From a virus, in the IMG/VR virus record IMGVR_UViG_3300034198_003779, positions 1-25,284 of that record: 25,284 nucleotides of DNA; one strand, written 5' to 3'. Numbering within the stretch: position 1 is the first letter of the stretch; each line of letters opens with the position of its first letter. The notes beneath the pieces are model-generated. The model had not been told where the DNA came from. It searched no databases and saw nothing but the letters and a program-made list of their open reading frames with translations. This document shows positions 14,854 through 23,975 of this stretch, piece after piece. The position numbers and the translations under genes were made by a program.

Positions 14854-15414
14854 ATGAATGATTTAAACAACCCTGATTATTTGGATAATAGTGATCCAGA
14901 AAAGAACCATAATTTTTATAGACAAGATCATGGTGGAATGGTAACGGAAGACAATGGTGTTGCTGACAGATTATTGAAAAACAATGATTTGTACAATAGC
15001 ATGAAAGGTGATTGGAAAAGAACTGACTGGAATAAAGGAAATAACATTAAAGTTACGACTGGACGACAAGACGGGAAGTTTTATATTACTAGAGAACAAA
15101 CAAATACCGAAGCCATAATGCAACACGTAAAAGAATATCGTGCTATGGCAGAGGCAGGTATTCCAGATCCACTAGCGCCATTAATGCCCGATGGTACATT
15201 GGGTTGGAAATGGATGGAATTACCAACTGTAATTTCAATTAGAATTAGTGACCAATATTTTGGCGGAATGCCCTGGAACGCTATCAAACAAGATAGAACA
15301 TTGAAAGCACAATTCTATCGTGTGGTTCAGCAAGAATACCCACAATACGTTTGTTATCCAGGTGGTAAATTGCCGATACCTGTGGCAGTATCATACCCAA
15401 ACAGAACAGGTTAA
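14854..15414 (+). CDS. Hypothetical protein after capsid gene
   Basis: 186 residues. The first 70 residues are Asn/Asp-rich and probably disordered. The rest is mixed alpha/beta, with a helical segment (TEAIMQHVKEYRAMAEAG), a Pro-rich turn (IPDPLAPLMPDG) and a segment with many aromatic residues (GWKWMELPTVISIRIS; DQYFGGMPWNAIKQ). The C-terminal helix contains RVVQQEYPQYVCYPGGKLP. I do not recognise it by family. Its place between the capsid and adaptor genes suggests a neck or head-completion role. The ATG at 14854 follows a TAAATA box without a ribosome-binding site. AAAAGGAA after its end serves the next gene. Confidence 0.65.
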   Translation: MNDLNNPDYLDNSDPEKNHNFYRQDHGGMVTEDNGVADRLLKNNDLYNSMKGDWKRTDWNKGNNIKVTTGRQDGKFYITREQTNTEAIMQHVKEYRAMAEAGIPDPLAPLMPDGTLGWKWMELPTVISIRISDQYFGGMPWNAIKQDRTLKAQFYRVVQQEYPQYVCYPGGKLPIPVAVSYPNRTG

Positions 15415-15426
15415 AAGGAAACATAA

Positions 15427-16641
15427 ATGTTTACAATCCCAACAGCAGATGACTTAGTTGATTTTATTAAAGATTTCACAGGGTCAAATAACACAAACGA
15501 AATCAAAAAGTGTATTTTCATGGCAGAAATGTCAATGCGTAATATTGAATTACCTGCATTGCGCTGTGATCCATATGCTCCAGAAAACATTAGAGTAGCA
15601 AATCAATTTGGTCGTATTCCAATTCCTGGTGACATGAACAAACCAATCTTGTTCTTTAAGCAGGGCGCACAATATATTACTACTGCAACTGCAACTGGCA
15701 ATAGTGGAGAAAATACGATTGTATTAGGCAGTCAACCATTACAAGCAATTAATAATGGCATGTATGTTACTGGAACTGGTATTGCAGTAGGAGCTACAAT
15801 TGTTGCTACAGGCGGTGGTGGTACAGGTGATACTGTGACATTAAGCGCAAATAATACTGGAGCAGTAAGTGGTACATTAACATTTACAACTCCTCCTTCT
15901 GGTAGCCAAAGTAGTCAAACTGGACCCTGGATTGTTTATGATCGTATTGGTGATCGTGACATTATTACACAAGGCATGATTGCACAATTGTATCTACAAC
16001 CTGTAAACGTACCTGCTGTTATTCGTGGTAAGTTCAGTGAAGTAGGTCAAGAATATGAATTCTTACCATATGTTTCCGCAGGCGATATTATTAACTTGTA
16101 TTACTACAAAGCATGGCCTTTGTTGTTTGCGCCTATTGGAAATGAATTAATTAGCGATACTGGTAGTGTTAATCCAATTAGTGGAACTGGACCCTGGTTA
16201 ATAGCAATTAGTGGTATGACTAGTACAAATGGATTAAGTGTCGGTGATAATATTACTGCTACTCCTGGTACGGGTACTTTGGGTACAGGCTTTACAAGCG
16301 CAGTGGTTACAGAAATCACAAACAGTACAAGCATTAAAGTTAGTGTAACTGGTGGTACCAGCCCAAGTGGTGGCACGATTACAGACATTTCATTAATTGG
16401 TCAAACAGTTCAAAGTAATGCTGTGTTAGCAACATTCCCTGAAGGTTATGTTTATGGTACGTTGCGTGAATATTACATTAAACGTCATAACGCACAAGAT
16501 GCTGGCGTGTATCAAAGCAAATTTGAGGCAGCATGGAACGTAATTGAAGATCAAAACAATTTAGGTAAATGGAGTGGTGGACACACAAGATTAACTTCAG
16601 TATGGCAACCAAGACAATATCGCCAGTATAACATAAAATAA
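15427..16641 (+). CDS. Head-tail adaptor protein (SU10-like) with two inserted beta domains
   Basis: 404 residues. The core resembles the SU10-type adaptor that attaches to the portal: MFTIPTADDLVDFIKDFTGS, an N-terminal helix with FMAEMSMRNIELPALR, GRIPIPGDMNKPILFF, GPWIVYDRIGDRDIITQGM, VIRGKFSEVG, GDIINLYYYKAWPLLF, and the C-terminal helix NAVLATFPEGYVYGTLREYY. Two Gly/Thr/Ser-rich beta modules interrupt it at about residues 82-158 and 241-326; both share a motif like GxxVGxxIxATxGxG. Without them the core would be about 240 residues. AAAAGGAA (15413-15420) supports the start. The adaptor call relies on remembered family pattern and gene order; the inserts are seen directly. Confidence 0.75.
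   Translation: MFTIPTADDLVDFIKDFTGSNNTNEIKKCIFMAEMSMRNIELPALRCDPYAPENIRVANQFGRIPIPGDMNKPILFFKQGAQYITTATATGNSGENTIVLGSQPLQAINNGMYVTGTGIAVGATIVATGGGGTGDTVTLSANNTGAVSGTLTFTTPPSGSQSSQTGPWIVYDRIGDRDIITQGMIAQLYLQPVNVPAVIRGKFSEVGQEYEFLPYVSAGDIINLYYYKAWPLLFAPIGNELISDTGSVNPISGTGPWLIAISGMTSTNGLSVGDNITATPGTGTLGTGFTSAVVTEITNSTSIKVSVTGGTSPSGGTITDISLIGQTVQSNAVLATFPEGYVYGTLREYYIKRHNAQDAGVYQSKFEAAWNVIEDQNNLGKWSGGHTRLTSVWQPRQYRQYNIK
15670..15900 (+). other. Inserted beta domain 1 in adaptor gene
   Basis: This segment encodes about residues 82-158 of the adaptor. It is Gly/Thr/Ala-rich and has the pattern GMYVTGTGIAVGATIVA followed by DTVTLSANNTGAVSG and LTFT. Modules of this pattern occur in many phage structural proteins as surface domains. 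It separates the adaptor core strands KPILFF and GPWIVYDRIGDRD. Confidence 0.6.
16147..16404 (+). other. Inserted beta domain 2 in adaptor gene
   Basis: This segment encodes about residues 241-326. It has the pattern WLIAISGMTSTNGLSVGDNI, then ATPGTGTLGTGF, then TSIKVSVTGGTSPSGGTI. It is related in style to insert 1 but not a recent copy. It falls between the core strands AWPLLFAP and NAVLATFPEGYV. Confidence 0.6.
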
Positions 16642-16653
16642 TAGGAAACTGAT

Positions 16654-19062
16654 ATGTCAGGAAATACAACAAGTTTATATACAACAGTTGGTTCTAATGT
16701 TGTTAATGCAAACAATTTTACTACACTATACAATAGTAGTGGTCAGGGAATTTTACCTCAATTACCATATGGCAACGCTAACGTAGAAGCGTTTTTAAAT
16801 GCTGGTACAGATGGCGGAAATACAGTTGAACACATACAAGCAAATGGTTCTATTGTCAGCAATAGTTACATACAAGCCAATGGTAATTTAATTGTTAATG
16901 GACAAAGTTTTTTAGGTAATGTAAGTAATGTTCACATTGAGGGCGGCACATTAAATTTTATTTTAAGTACTGATGGTAATGGTGGATTAAGTTGGGTAGA
17001 ACAGTTTGTTCCTACTCCTGCTACTCCTAATCCATTCATTCATTTTGATGTAACATCAAATGCAAATAACCAAACCTTTAGTAATTCATACATCAATGCA
17101 TATGGTTCAAATACGTTTATTAATCTGTTCAAAAACGGTGTTAATATTGAGCCAACATATTTCATCAAAACAAATGCAACAACTGTTCAAGTTAACATTC
17201 CATTAACAAATGGTGATACAATTGATATATTAGCAAGTGATGCTACTACAGGTAGTTCAACGCCACCTGCAGGTAATGTATATGAAATACAGTATAATGG
17301 TGGTGGAGTTTTTAGTGCTGAAAGCGCATTTACATATCAACCAGGTACAAACACACTTAATGTAGGTAACATTAGTGCAACTAACATTACAACTGCAAAC
17401 ATCACAAGTAACAGAGTTAACGCTAATTACTTGTTTGGTGATGGTGGTAACATCAGTAATATTACTGCTGGTAACATTACTGGCGCAGTGCCTTTTGCTA
17501 CAAACGCTACAACTGCTTCTATTGCAAATAGCGTAGCAGGAGCTAACGTTACTGGTTATGTTGCAAACGCAACTCATGCAACTATAGCTGACACAGCGAA
17601 TAGTGCAACAACTGCTACAACTGCAGGTACAGTAACAACTAATAGTCAACCAAATATTACTAGTGTAGGTACGTTAACAACATTAACTGTGTCAGGCGTC
17701 ACTAATTTAGGTGACGTAAGTAATGTACGTATTACTGGTGGTTTTGCAAACTATTTCTTGCAGACCAATGGTAGTGGTAATCTAGTTTGGGCAGTAGGTA
17801 CTGGTAATGGTGGCAATGGTTCACCAGCTGGTTCAAACACATACGTTCAATTCAATGATGGTGGCGCATTTGGTGGAAGTAGTGGATTAACATTTGATAA
17901 AGTTACTCAACAACTAACAGCAAATTATTTTATTGGTAATGGCGCTGGTTTAACAAACATTGCAGGACCTAATGTAACTGGTCAAGTAACGTTTGCAGGT
18001 ACTGCAAACAGTGTAGCGGGTGCTAATGTAACTGGTACAGTAGCTAATGCAACATTTGCAAATACTGCTAACGTAGCATACAATGTATCAGCAGCCAACA
18101 TCACTGGTGTTGTAAACTTAGCTAATTATGCAACTGTTGCTAATAGTGTAGCTGGTGGAAACGTTAGTGGTCAAGTAAGTTTTGCCGCTATCGCAAATGG
18201 CGTAGCAGGCGCAAACGTTTCAGGAGTCGTAGCAAATGCGAACTATTCTTCTTACGCTGGAAATGCTTTTGCTGTTTCTGGCAGCAATGTTAGTGGGGCA
18301 GTTGCTAATGCAACTTATGCAGTAACCGCAGGTAGCGTAGCAGTAGCTAACGTTACAGGTATTGGTAACATTGCAACAATTAACTTGACTGGTTCAAGTT
18401 CAAATGTATTATATGGTAATGGTGTATTTGCGCCAGGTGCCGCATCTGCAAATGCTAACTATGCAAACTTTGCAGGCAATGCATTTAGCGTAACTGGATC
18501 AAACGTTACTGGCCAAGTAGGTAATGCATTAGTAGCAGGTACAGTATATACAAATAGTCAACCTAATATTACTAGTACAGGTACATTAAGTTCGTTGAGT
18601 GTAACTGGCACAAGTACAATGGGTGACATTACAACTACAAATATTACAAGTAATGGTAATGTTATCTTACAACGTGCTTTTGAGAAGTTTACACCTAATG
18701 GTACAGGAGCTACAGGTACAATTAACTTTGACGCTTTAAATCAAAGTATTGTATTTCAAACTGCAAGCGCAAGTGGTAACGTTACGTTAAACATTCGTGG
18801 TAATAGTTCAACAACATTAGATTCTATATTACCTACAAATAATAGCTTAACTGTTGCGTTTTTAAACACAGTAACAAGTCCAGCATATATTGTAAGTCAA
18901 GTACAAATTGATGGTGTTAACGTTTCTCCTAAGTATGTTAATGGTTCTGGTCCAAGTATTGGAACTAGATTGATTAATGCAACTCAAAGTTACACATATA
19001 GCATATTGAAAACAGGTGCTAACACTTATACGATTACGGGAAGTTTGACGGAGTATCAATAA
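16654..19062 (+). CDS. Repeat-rich tail fiber protein
   Basis: 802 residues, dominated by Asn, Thr, Ala, Gly and Val. Modules include GNVSNVHIEGGTLNFIL and its relative GDVSNVRITGGFANYFLQ, FIGNGAGLTNIAG (the N/DGxGLTNI fiber motif), SQPNITSVGTL and SQPNITSTGTL, and many short repeats of the type ANSVAGANVTGTVANA between about residues 290 and 640. The last 130 residues form a distinct C-terminal domain (GTGATGTINFDALNQSIVFQ; LNIRGNSSTTLDSILP; SYSILKTGANTYTITGS-like) seen in many fiber and tail structural proteins. Such proteins form trimeric fibers used in host binding. AGGAAA (16643-16648) precedes the ATG. The stop overlaps the next gene (TAATG). Confidence 0.85.
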   Translation: MSGNTTSLYTTVGSNVVNANNFTTLYNSSGQGILPQLPYGNANVEAFLNAGTDGGNTVEHIQANGSIVSNSYIQANGNLIVNGQSFLGNVSNVHIEGGTLNFILSTDGNGGLSWVEQFVPTPATPNPFIHFDVTSNANNQTFSNSYINAYGSNTFINLFKNGVNIEPTYFIKTNATTVQVNIPLTNGDTIDILASDATTGSSTPPAGNVYEIQYNGGGVFSAESAFTYQPGTNTLNVGNISATNITTANITSNRVNANYLFGDGGNISNITAGNITGAVPFATNATTASIANSVAGANVTGYVANATHATIADTANSATTATTAGTVTTNSQPNITSVGTLTTLTVSGVTNLGDVSNVRITGGFANYFLQTNGSGNLVWAVGTGNGGNGSPAGSNTYVQFNDGGAFGGSSGLTFDKVTQQLTANYFIGNGAGLTNIAGPNVTGQVTFAGTANSVAGANVTGTVANATFANTANVAYNVSAANITGVVNLANYATVANSVAGGNVSGQVSFAAIANGVAGANVSGVVANANYSSYAGNAFAVSGSNVSGAVANATYAVTAGSVAVANVTGIGNIATINLTGSSSNVLYGNGVFAPGAASANANYANFAGNAFSVTGSNVTGQVGNALVAGTVYTNSQPNITSTGTLSSLSVTGTSTMGDITTTNITSNGNVILQRAFEKFTPNGTGATGTINFDALNQSIVFQTASASGNVTLNIRGNSSTTLDSILPTNNSLTVAFLNTVTSPAYIVSQVQIDGVNVSPKYVNGSGPSIGTRLINATQSYTYSILKTGANTYTITGSLTEYQ
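17520..18560 (+). repeat. Degenerate internal repeats of fiber gene
   Basis: At least five degenerate copies of a unit encoding A-N-S-V-A-G-x-N-V-(T/S)-G lie here, starting near 17524, 18004, 18139 and 18196, with variants near 18335. Spacings vary and third bases differ, so the repeat is old and kept at protein level. Related copies occur in the fiber gene at 20466. Confidence 0.75.
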
Positions 19063-20456
19063 TGCCAGCAATTACTACATTAGCATCAATGAGCAAGAAT
19101 GGATTTTCCAGTTCAACTGGTGCTGCCTCACCTTCTGGCAATAGCTATTTTAACAGCACTCAATTAGTTGTTCAAAGTAATACAGCAAAACAAACAATAC
19201 CACTTGTTTTAAATAATACGTACAATCAAATTACGTATAGTCAATCATATCCATATAATCCTGGACTTTTTAAATATGATAGCAATGGTAACCCTACGAA
19301 TTTAGTAACAGATATTACTCAAGGTTTAAGACCAGTAACTATGTTGTATGATTCATTAAGTAATCTTCATGTTTTATACGATACTAATACTAATGGTAAT
19401 TTTGGTACTTTTATATTACAAAAATACAATAGTAGTGGTACATTAATTACTAGCGTACAATTTACATATACAAACTTTACTATAAGCACTGCTTATACTT
19501 TAGGTATGATTATTGATAATAGTAATAACTTATATGTTTATAATTCAACTACTAGTACTGGTACCAATATAATAACTACTAAAATTTTAAATTCAACAAT
19601 ATACACTATTACAAGTAATACTAGTATTAATGTAAGCGGTAGTGGTGGTTTTACTTCAAGTAATCAATTAAAATTATTAGGTGGAAGTAATGGCGTAGGA
19701 TTAATTGGCGTAAGTAACGCTAGTGTTGTACCCTATTACACAGGTCTAATTAGTATTAGTAATACTGGTTCTGTAAACTATGCTCAAAAATTTGTAACTA
19801 ATATTAGTCAAATCATGCAGGATGGCATAGTTTTAAGTACAGATTTGTATATTTTAAAATATCCAAATATATTGATTAAAGTACCTATTAGTACTGGCAT
19901 ACCTACATATCAATATTCACTAAGTTATCCTTCTAATGGTATTACTTCAGCAACTAATTATGATACTATCAGTATTAATGGATTAAACAATATTGTTTTA
20001 GGTGCAAGAGGTTCTGATGGTCTTACTCAATTTATTGTACCATTAAACAGTACTAATCCACCTACGTTTGTTACGTTCCCAACTGCAATTAAATTTACAG
20101 GTAGTGCTGGATTTTTTATGGCTATTAATAACATAGATTGTACTACTACAAATACATATCTTTCTGGAAGTATAAACAAAACAACAAGTCCACAAGGTTA
20201 CAGTGCAATATCACTTAAATTGCCACCAAATGGTAACTTAACATTTGGTCCAACTAGTATTAATTATACTGTAGGAGCAACTACGTTTAGTGGCACATTA
20301 CAAGGTTCTGCAATAAGTGCTCAAAGTGTTTCAGTCAGTTCTGCAACACGAACTGCATTGAGTTTAGGTACTGCATCAGTGCCAAGTTCATCAGCTGGTG
20401 CTTCATTTGCTACAACAACAAGTGGGATAACTACATATACCCAACAATTGGTTTAA
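19062..20456 (+). CDS. Fiber-associated beta-rich protein, possibly a beta-propeller
   Basis: 464 residues, very rich in Asn, Ser, Thr and Tyr, with almost no charge. Repeating strand patterns such as TMLYDSLSNLHVLYDTN, LGMIIDNSNNLYVYNS and IDGLNNIVLGARGSD-like segments resemble blades of a beta-propeller. The C-terminal about 90 residues (LTFGPTSINYTVGATTFSG onward) look like a separate beta domain. It sits between two fiber genes with a TAATG overlap to the first, so it is probably part of the host-binding apparatus. The propeller call is inferred from repeated strand-turn patterns only; no enzyme residues are identified. Confidence 0.6.
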   Translation: MPAITTLASMSKNGFSSSTGAASPSGNSYFNSTQLVVQSNTAKQTIPLVLNNTYNQITYSQSYPYNPGLFKYDSNGNPTNLVTDITQGLRPVTMLYDSLSNLHVLYDTNTNGNFGTFILQKYNSSGTLITSVQFTYTNFTISTAYTLGMIIDNSNNLYVYNSTTSTGTNIITTKILNSTIYTITSNTSINVSGSGGFTSSNQLKLLGGSNGVGLIGVSNASVVPYYTGLISISNTGSVNYAQKFVTNISQIMQDGIVLSTDLYILKYPNILIKVPISTGIPTYQYSLSYPSNGITSATNYDTISINGLNNIVLGARGSDGLTQFIVPLNSTNPPTFVTFPTAIKFTGSAGFFMAINNIDCTTTNTYLSGSINKTTSPQGYSAISLKLPPNGNLTFGPTSINYTVGATTFSGTLQGSAISAQSVSVSSATRTALSLGTASVPSSSAGASFATTTSGITTYTQQLV

Positions 20457-20465
20457 GGAAAAAAC

Positions 20466-23327
20466 ATGACAACAAGAAGTCAAATCAACAGTAATTTTTA
20501 TCAGATCGTCAATGTTGACGCTAATAGTAATCCAACTCAAGTAAAACCAGAGTATATTACAGAAGTTGGTACATTAGCTAATTTGAGTGTAACTGGCAAT
20601 GCTAATATTGGAAACATTAGTACTGGTATAATTACAGCTACTGGTAACATTACAGCACCAAACTTTATTGGTAACGTTATTGGTAACATTAGTGGCAACT
20701 TTGTTGTGCCTGGCGCTAACATGGATGTTATTTTTAACAACAATGGTAATGCTGGTGCAAGCAATCAATTTCAATTTGATACAGATAACAACACATTAAC
20801 AGTGGGTGGTCCGTTGTATGCACAAAGTTTCTTTGGTGATGGTGCTGGATTGTATAACATCACTGCGGCAAACGTCAGTGGTTTAGGTAACATTGTTACT
20901 GTAAACTTAGATGGTAACAGTGGTAACATTTTATATGGTAATGGCGTATTTTCTGCTGTACCAAACGTAGCGAACGTAGCAAACGCAAACTTTGCAAACT
21001 ATGCTGGCAATTTAGTTGTATCCGGTAATGAAAATAATGTATATGTAAAAACATCAAATACAGTTATTGAATCTAGAACACAAGTAGGTAATGCTTATAC
21101 CGAGCAATATCAAACTCAAAGTACTTGGGAAGTATTTCCCGAAGATGATAATACAGGAGCAAATCCAAGTTGGTCTTGGATAAAATTAGATAATAGTAAT
21201 ATTGATAGTCCAAATTTATTGATTGAAATGAAACCAGCAAATACTGGTATAGAACAACGTTGGACGTTTGATGCATTAGGTAATTTGACATTACCAGGTA
21301 ATACCTTTCAAATTAACTATGCAAATGGAACACAAGTACCATTAGATGGTCCTGTTGCTAATGCTAACTATGCTAACTTTGCAGGCACTGCTTATAGTGT
21401 AAGTGGCTCTAACGTAAGTGGTGAAGTAGCAAATGCTAATTTCGCAACATATAGTAATCAAGCAAACACAGCTAATTTGGCTACGTATGCAACTACCGCA
21501 AATAGTGTAGCAGGTGCTAACGTAACTGGTACTGTTGCTAATGCAAACTATAGCGCATATGCAAACATTGCGGCAACAGCAAACAGTGTAGCAGTCGCTA
21601 ACGTAGTTGGTATAGGTAACATTGCTACAATTAATTTAACTGGATCAACAAGCAATGTATTGTTTGGTAATGGTGTATTTGCGGCTATACCTACAGATGA
21701 TGCAAACTTTGCAAACTTTGCAGGTAATGTAACTGTAAGTGCTCAACCAAATATTACAAGCACAGGTAATCTTGTAAGTCTAACAATAAACAATGGCGTA
21801 GCTGGTTCTACTACAAAACAATTTCAACCAAATGGTATTAGTATTGGTTCAACTGCTAACATTAACTTAATGGCTAACAGTAGTTTTGTTGATATTGATT
21901 ATGGTAACGGTCAAGGTGGTGGTAACGTATTATTAGGTAAGTCACAAACGTTCTTAAAAGCACGTGGTAATGCGTCAAGTATCACTACTGCTAACGTAAG
22001 TGATAAAGTTGGTCGTACAAACTTTATGTTCTATAATGGTACAGGTAACGTATTGGCGGCTGCTACTCAAGTTACGCCATTTTCAAACTTTAATAGTAAT
22101 GCAAACGCTGTTACAATGGCTGGTCAATATCAAATTATCACTGGTAACCCTAACGGAGATCAAGGCAACGCAAACGCATTGAGTAATCAAAACGTATTCA
22201 GTGTTGACCCATTTGGACGAATTACTGTTCAACAAGGTGCGGCAGGTACTACAAGTGTCGCTATGAACATTAATACATTTGGTGGTAGTGGTGGCAATGC
22301 GGCAGCGGCATCACAAAACATATTGTGGTATAGAAGTCGTGGAAATCGTGATGCACAATTAAGCGTTCAACCAAACGATCAAGTAGGTGGTTTGTTGTTC
22401 ACTACATATAACGGTACTGCTCAATTTGCAACTAGAAGTGCGGCAATTACTTCATTAGTTGATAGCGCATATGTTGCTAATAATGCAAACGTACCTACGT
22501 ATTTGCGTTTCCAAACATGTGATAATACAACAACATACACACATAACTTTTATTCAAATGGTAACGTACAATTTAACAGTAGTAAAACAGTAACTGCTGG
22601 ATTCTTTATTGGTGATGGTAGTAACTTAACAAACGTTACTGGAAATATAAGTAATTCAGCAACTGGTTGTCAAATCACTTTAAATCCATCAGTTGCAGGT
22701 TCACCATTCTTATATATTAATGGTAACAGCACTAGCGCAAATACAGGCTCATTACAATTAACAGATAGTGGATTAACTGTTACACTTGACGGTGATGTTT
22801 ATCCAGGTGGTGCACCTTCATTTGCATTCAGCACTTATCAAGATGCTAGTAGTAGTATTCCTCCTCAGTTCTATAAACGATATCATGGAACACCAGTAAG
22901 TCCAACTGGTGTTGCTAATGGTGACCAAATATTAAATCAATATTATCAAGTATATGGTGATAGTGGTAATACTAACATTACACTTGGTGGTGTGATTGCT
23001 GGTGTTGGTAATATTGCAAGTCCTGGTAATATAAGTTTTGAATATAATGTTTATAGTACCGGTAATGCCAATGACAAGTTTAATGTTACATTCCCAAATA
23101 TTAATTTAAATGGTAATGTAACTGCAAATAACGCAAGTATTAACAGTGGTGGTTTTATGAAACTATCAAGTTATACTGCAAGTGGATTGACAGCAATCAC
23201 AGGTCAGATAGGTTGGATGGCGGCAGTTAGTAACAGCGGTGGTGGTGGTAATCCAAACGGTATGATTGCGTTCTGGGATACAACAAATAATCGTTGGAGT
23301 TATATTCACGATAACAGTGCAGTATAA
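20466..23327 (+). CDS. Long tail fiber protein
   Basis: 953 residues. The first 40 residues are a short head, then come modules shared with the 16654 gene: AQSFFGDGAGLYNI, GNIVTVNLDGNSGNILYGNGVFS and GNIATINLTGSTSNVLFGNGVF, and ANSVAGANVTGTVANANY. A distinct central region with aromatic residues (WEVFPEDDNTGANPSWSWIK) lies at about 220-260. A long Asn/Gly/Gln-rich beta region follows. The C-terminus GQIGWMAAVSNSGGGGNPNG, ending in WDTTNNRWSYIHDNSAV, resembles the end domain of many aquatic-phage fibers. TAAGGAA (20454-20460) supports the start. Role as a trimeric receptor-binding or structural fiber is inferred from family pattern. Confidence 0.85.
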   Translation: MTTRSQINSNFYQIVNVDANSNPTQVKPEYITEVGTLANLSVTGNANIGNISTGIITATGNITAPNFIGNVIGNISGNFVVPGANMDVIFNNNGNAGASNQFQFDTDNNTLTVGGPLYAQSFFGDGAGLYNITAANVSGLGNIVTVNLDGNSGNILYGNGVFSAVPNVANVANANFANYAGNLVVSGNENNVYVKTSNTVIESRTQVGNAYTEQYQTQSTWEVFPEDDNTGANPSWSWIKLDNSNIDSPNLLIEMKPANTGIEQRWTFDALGNLTLPGNTFQINYANGTQVPLDGPVANANYANFAGTAYSVSGSNVSGEVANANFATYSNQANTANLATYATTANSVAGANVTGTVANANYSAYANIAATANSVAVANVVGIGNIATINLTGSTSNVLFGNGVFAAIPTDDANFANFAGNVTVSAQPNITSTGNLVSLTINNGVAGSTTKQFQPNGISIGSTANINLMANSSFVDIDYGNGQGGGNVLLGKSQTFLKARGNASSITTANVSDKVGRTNFMFYNGTGNVLAAATQVTPFSNFNSNANAVTMAGQYQIITGNPNGDQGNANALSNQNVFSVDPFGRITVQQGAAGTTSVAMNINTFGGSGGNAAAASQNILWYRSRGNRDAQLSVQPNDQVGGLLFTTYNGTAQFATRSAAITSLVDSAYVANNANVPTYLRFQTCDNTTTYTHNFYSNGNVQFNSSKTVTAGFFIGDGSNLTNVTGNISNSATGCQITLNPSVAGSPFLYINGNSTSANTGSLQLTDSGLTVTLDGDVYPGGAPSFAFSTYQDASSSIPPQFYKRYHGTPVSPTGVANGDQILNQYYQVYGDSGNTNITLGGVIAGVGNIASPGNISFEYNVYSTGNANDKFNVTFPNINLNGNVTANNASINSGGFMKLSSYTASGLTAITGQIGWMAAVSNSGGGGNPNGMIAFWDTTNNRWSYIHDNSAV
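21340..21690 (+). repeat. Degenerate fiber repeats related to those at 17520-18560
   Basis: Copies of the unit encoding ANSVAGANVTG and its ANSVAVANVVG variant (near 21498 and 21582) and the module GNIATINLTG...LFGNGVFA (about 21613-21680) match those in the 16654 gene at about 18361-18432. The two fiber genes therefore share modules by duplication or recombination. Confidence 0.7.
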
Positions 23328-23329
23328 TT

Positions 23330-23521
23330 ATGGAATTCAGTCTAAAACAATTAAGTTGGATAGTCATCGGTTCACTAGGAATCGGTGGCACTGGCTATAT
23401 GTCAATGAATAGTAAGATTGACGAACTATCAGTTAAAGTTGCAGTTGTTCACAATCAAATGGAAAATCAAAACAAGATGTTAGAAAGAATTGAACAGAAG
23501 TTAAATAGTATACAGAAATGA
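23330..23521 (+). CDS. Small membrane protein with coiled-coil tail
   Basis: 63 residues: a single hydrophobic segment (about 8-25, LSWIVIGSLGIGGTGYM) followed by a heptad-like charged and polar helix to the end (KIDELSVKVAVVHNQMENQN, then LERIEQKLNS). The layout, one N-terminal membrane span plus a coiled coil, is seen in small phage lysis-related or membrane-anchor proteins. I cannot tell a holin-type from another role. It begins two bases after the fiber stop and has no clear ribosome-binding site, so it probably depends on coupling to the fiber gene. Confidence 0.6.
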   Translation: MEFSLKQLSWIVIGSLGIGGTGYMSMNSKIDELSVKVAVVHNQMENQNKMLERIEQKLNSIQK

Positions 23522-23528
23522 ATAGAAT

Positions 23529-23975
23529 ATGGCAAAATATGCAGGATACATGGATCTATCGTTATTAGATAGATTACTAAACAAGATAGAAATTGATAGT
23601 GTTACTGATTGTTGGGTGTGGCAAGCTGGTACAAACAACATTGGTTATGGTATGATTCGTGATGGTAAGAAAATGCGTACCGCACATAGGGTCAGCTATG
23701 AAGAACATAATCAAACAGTGATTCCAAATCATCTTGTAGTCATGCATAGTTGCGATAATCCTTGTTGTGTTAATCCTCAACATTTAAGTTTAGGTACTCG
23801 CAGAGACAACACTTTAGATATGTTAAAAAAGGGCAGAGGTAATCCTTTTGGTGGAACAAGTATGCTAGGCAGAACACACCCTAAAACTACATGCCCACAT
23901 TGTAGTAGAGATATTGCTAACAATGTTTATACTAGGCATCATGGGGATAATTGTAAGTTAAAACAACTGGAATAA
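23529..23975 (+). CDS. HNH endonuclease with C-terminal zinc finger
   Basis: 148 residues. It shows the HNH_3-type pattern: CWVWQ (28-32), GYGMI (39-43), AHRVSYEEHN (52-61), VMHSCDNPCCVNPQHL (71-86), and N94 in RRDN. H73 and H85 with N82 and N94 are the likely catalytic and metal residues. A zinc-binding unit follows, CPHC (122-125) with H137/H138 and C142. Enzymes of this kind are often free-standing homing endonucleases in phages; they cut related genomes lacking the gene. No intron is visible around it. Its stop codon overlaps a TAAATA box. Confidence 0.9.
   Translation: MAKYAGYMDLSLLDRLLNKIEIDSVTDCWVWQAGTNNIGYGMIRDGKKMRTAHRVSYEEHNQTVIPNHLVVMHSCDNPCCVNPQHLSLGTRRDNTLDMLKKGRGNPFGGTSMLGRTHPKTTCPHCSRDIANNVYTRHHGDNCKLKQLE

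Noticed and set aside
17257-17649. Cys/Ser-rich minus-strand open frame
   Set aside because: It lies antisense to the Thr/Ala/Asn repeats of the fiber gene, and its composition is a by-product of those codons.
17520-18560. CRISPR-like array
   Set aside because: The repeats are in frame in a fiber gene, vary in length and sequence and have no unique equal-sized spacers.
19271-19276. TAAATA box inside the middle fiber-region gene
   Set aside because: It falls in Lys-Tyr-type codons with no gene start nearby; chance matches are expected in AT-rich DNA.
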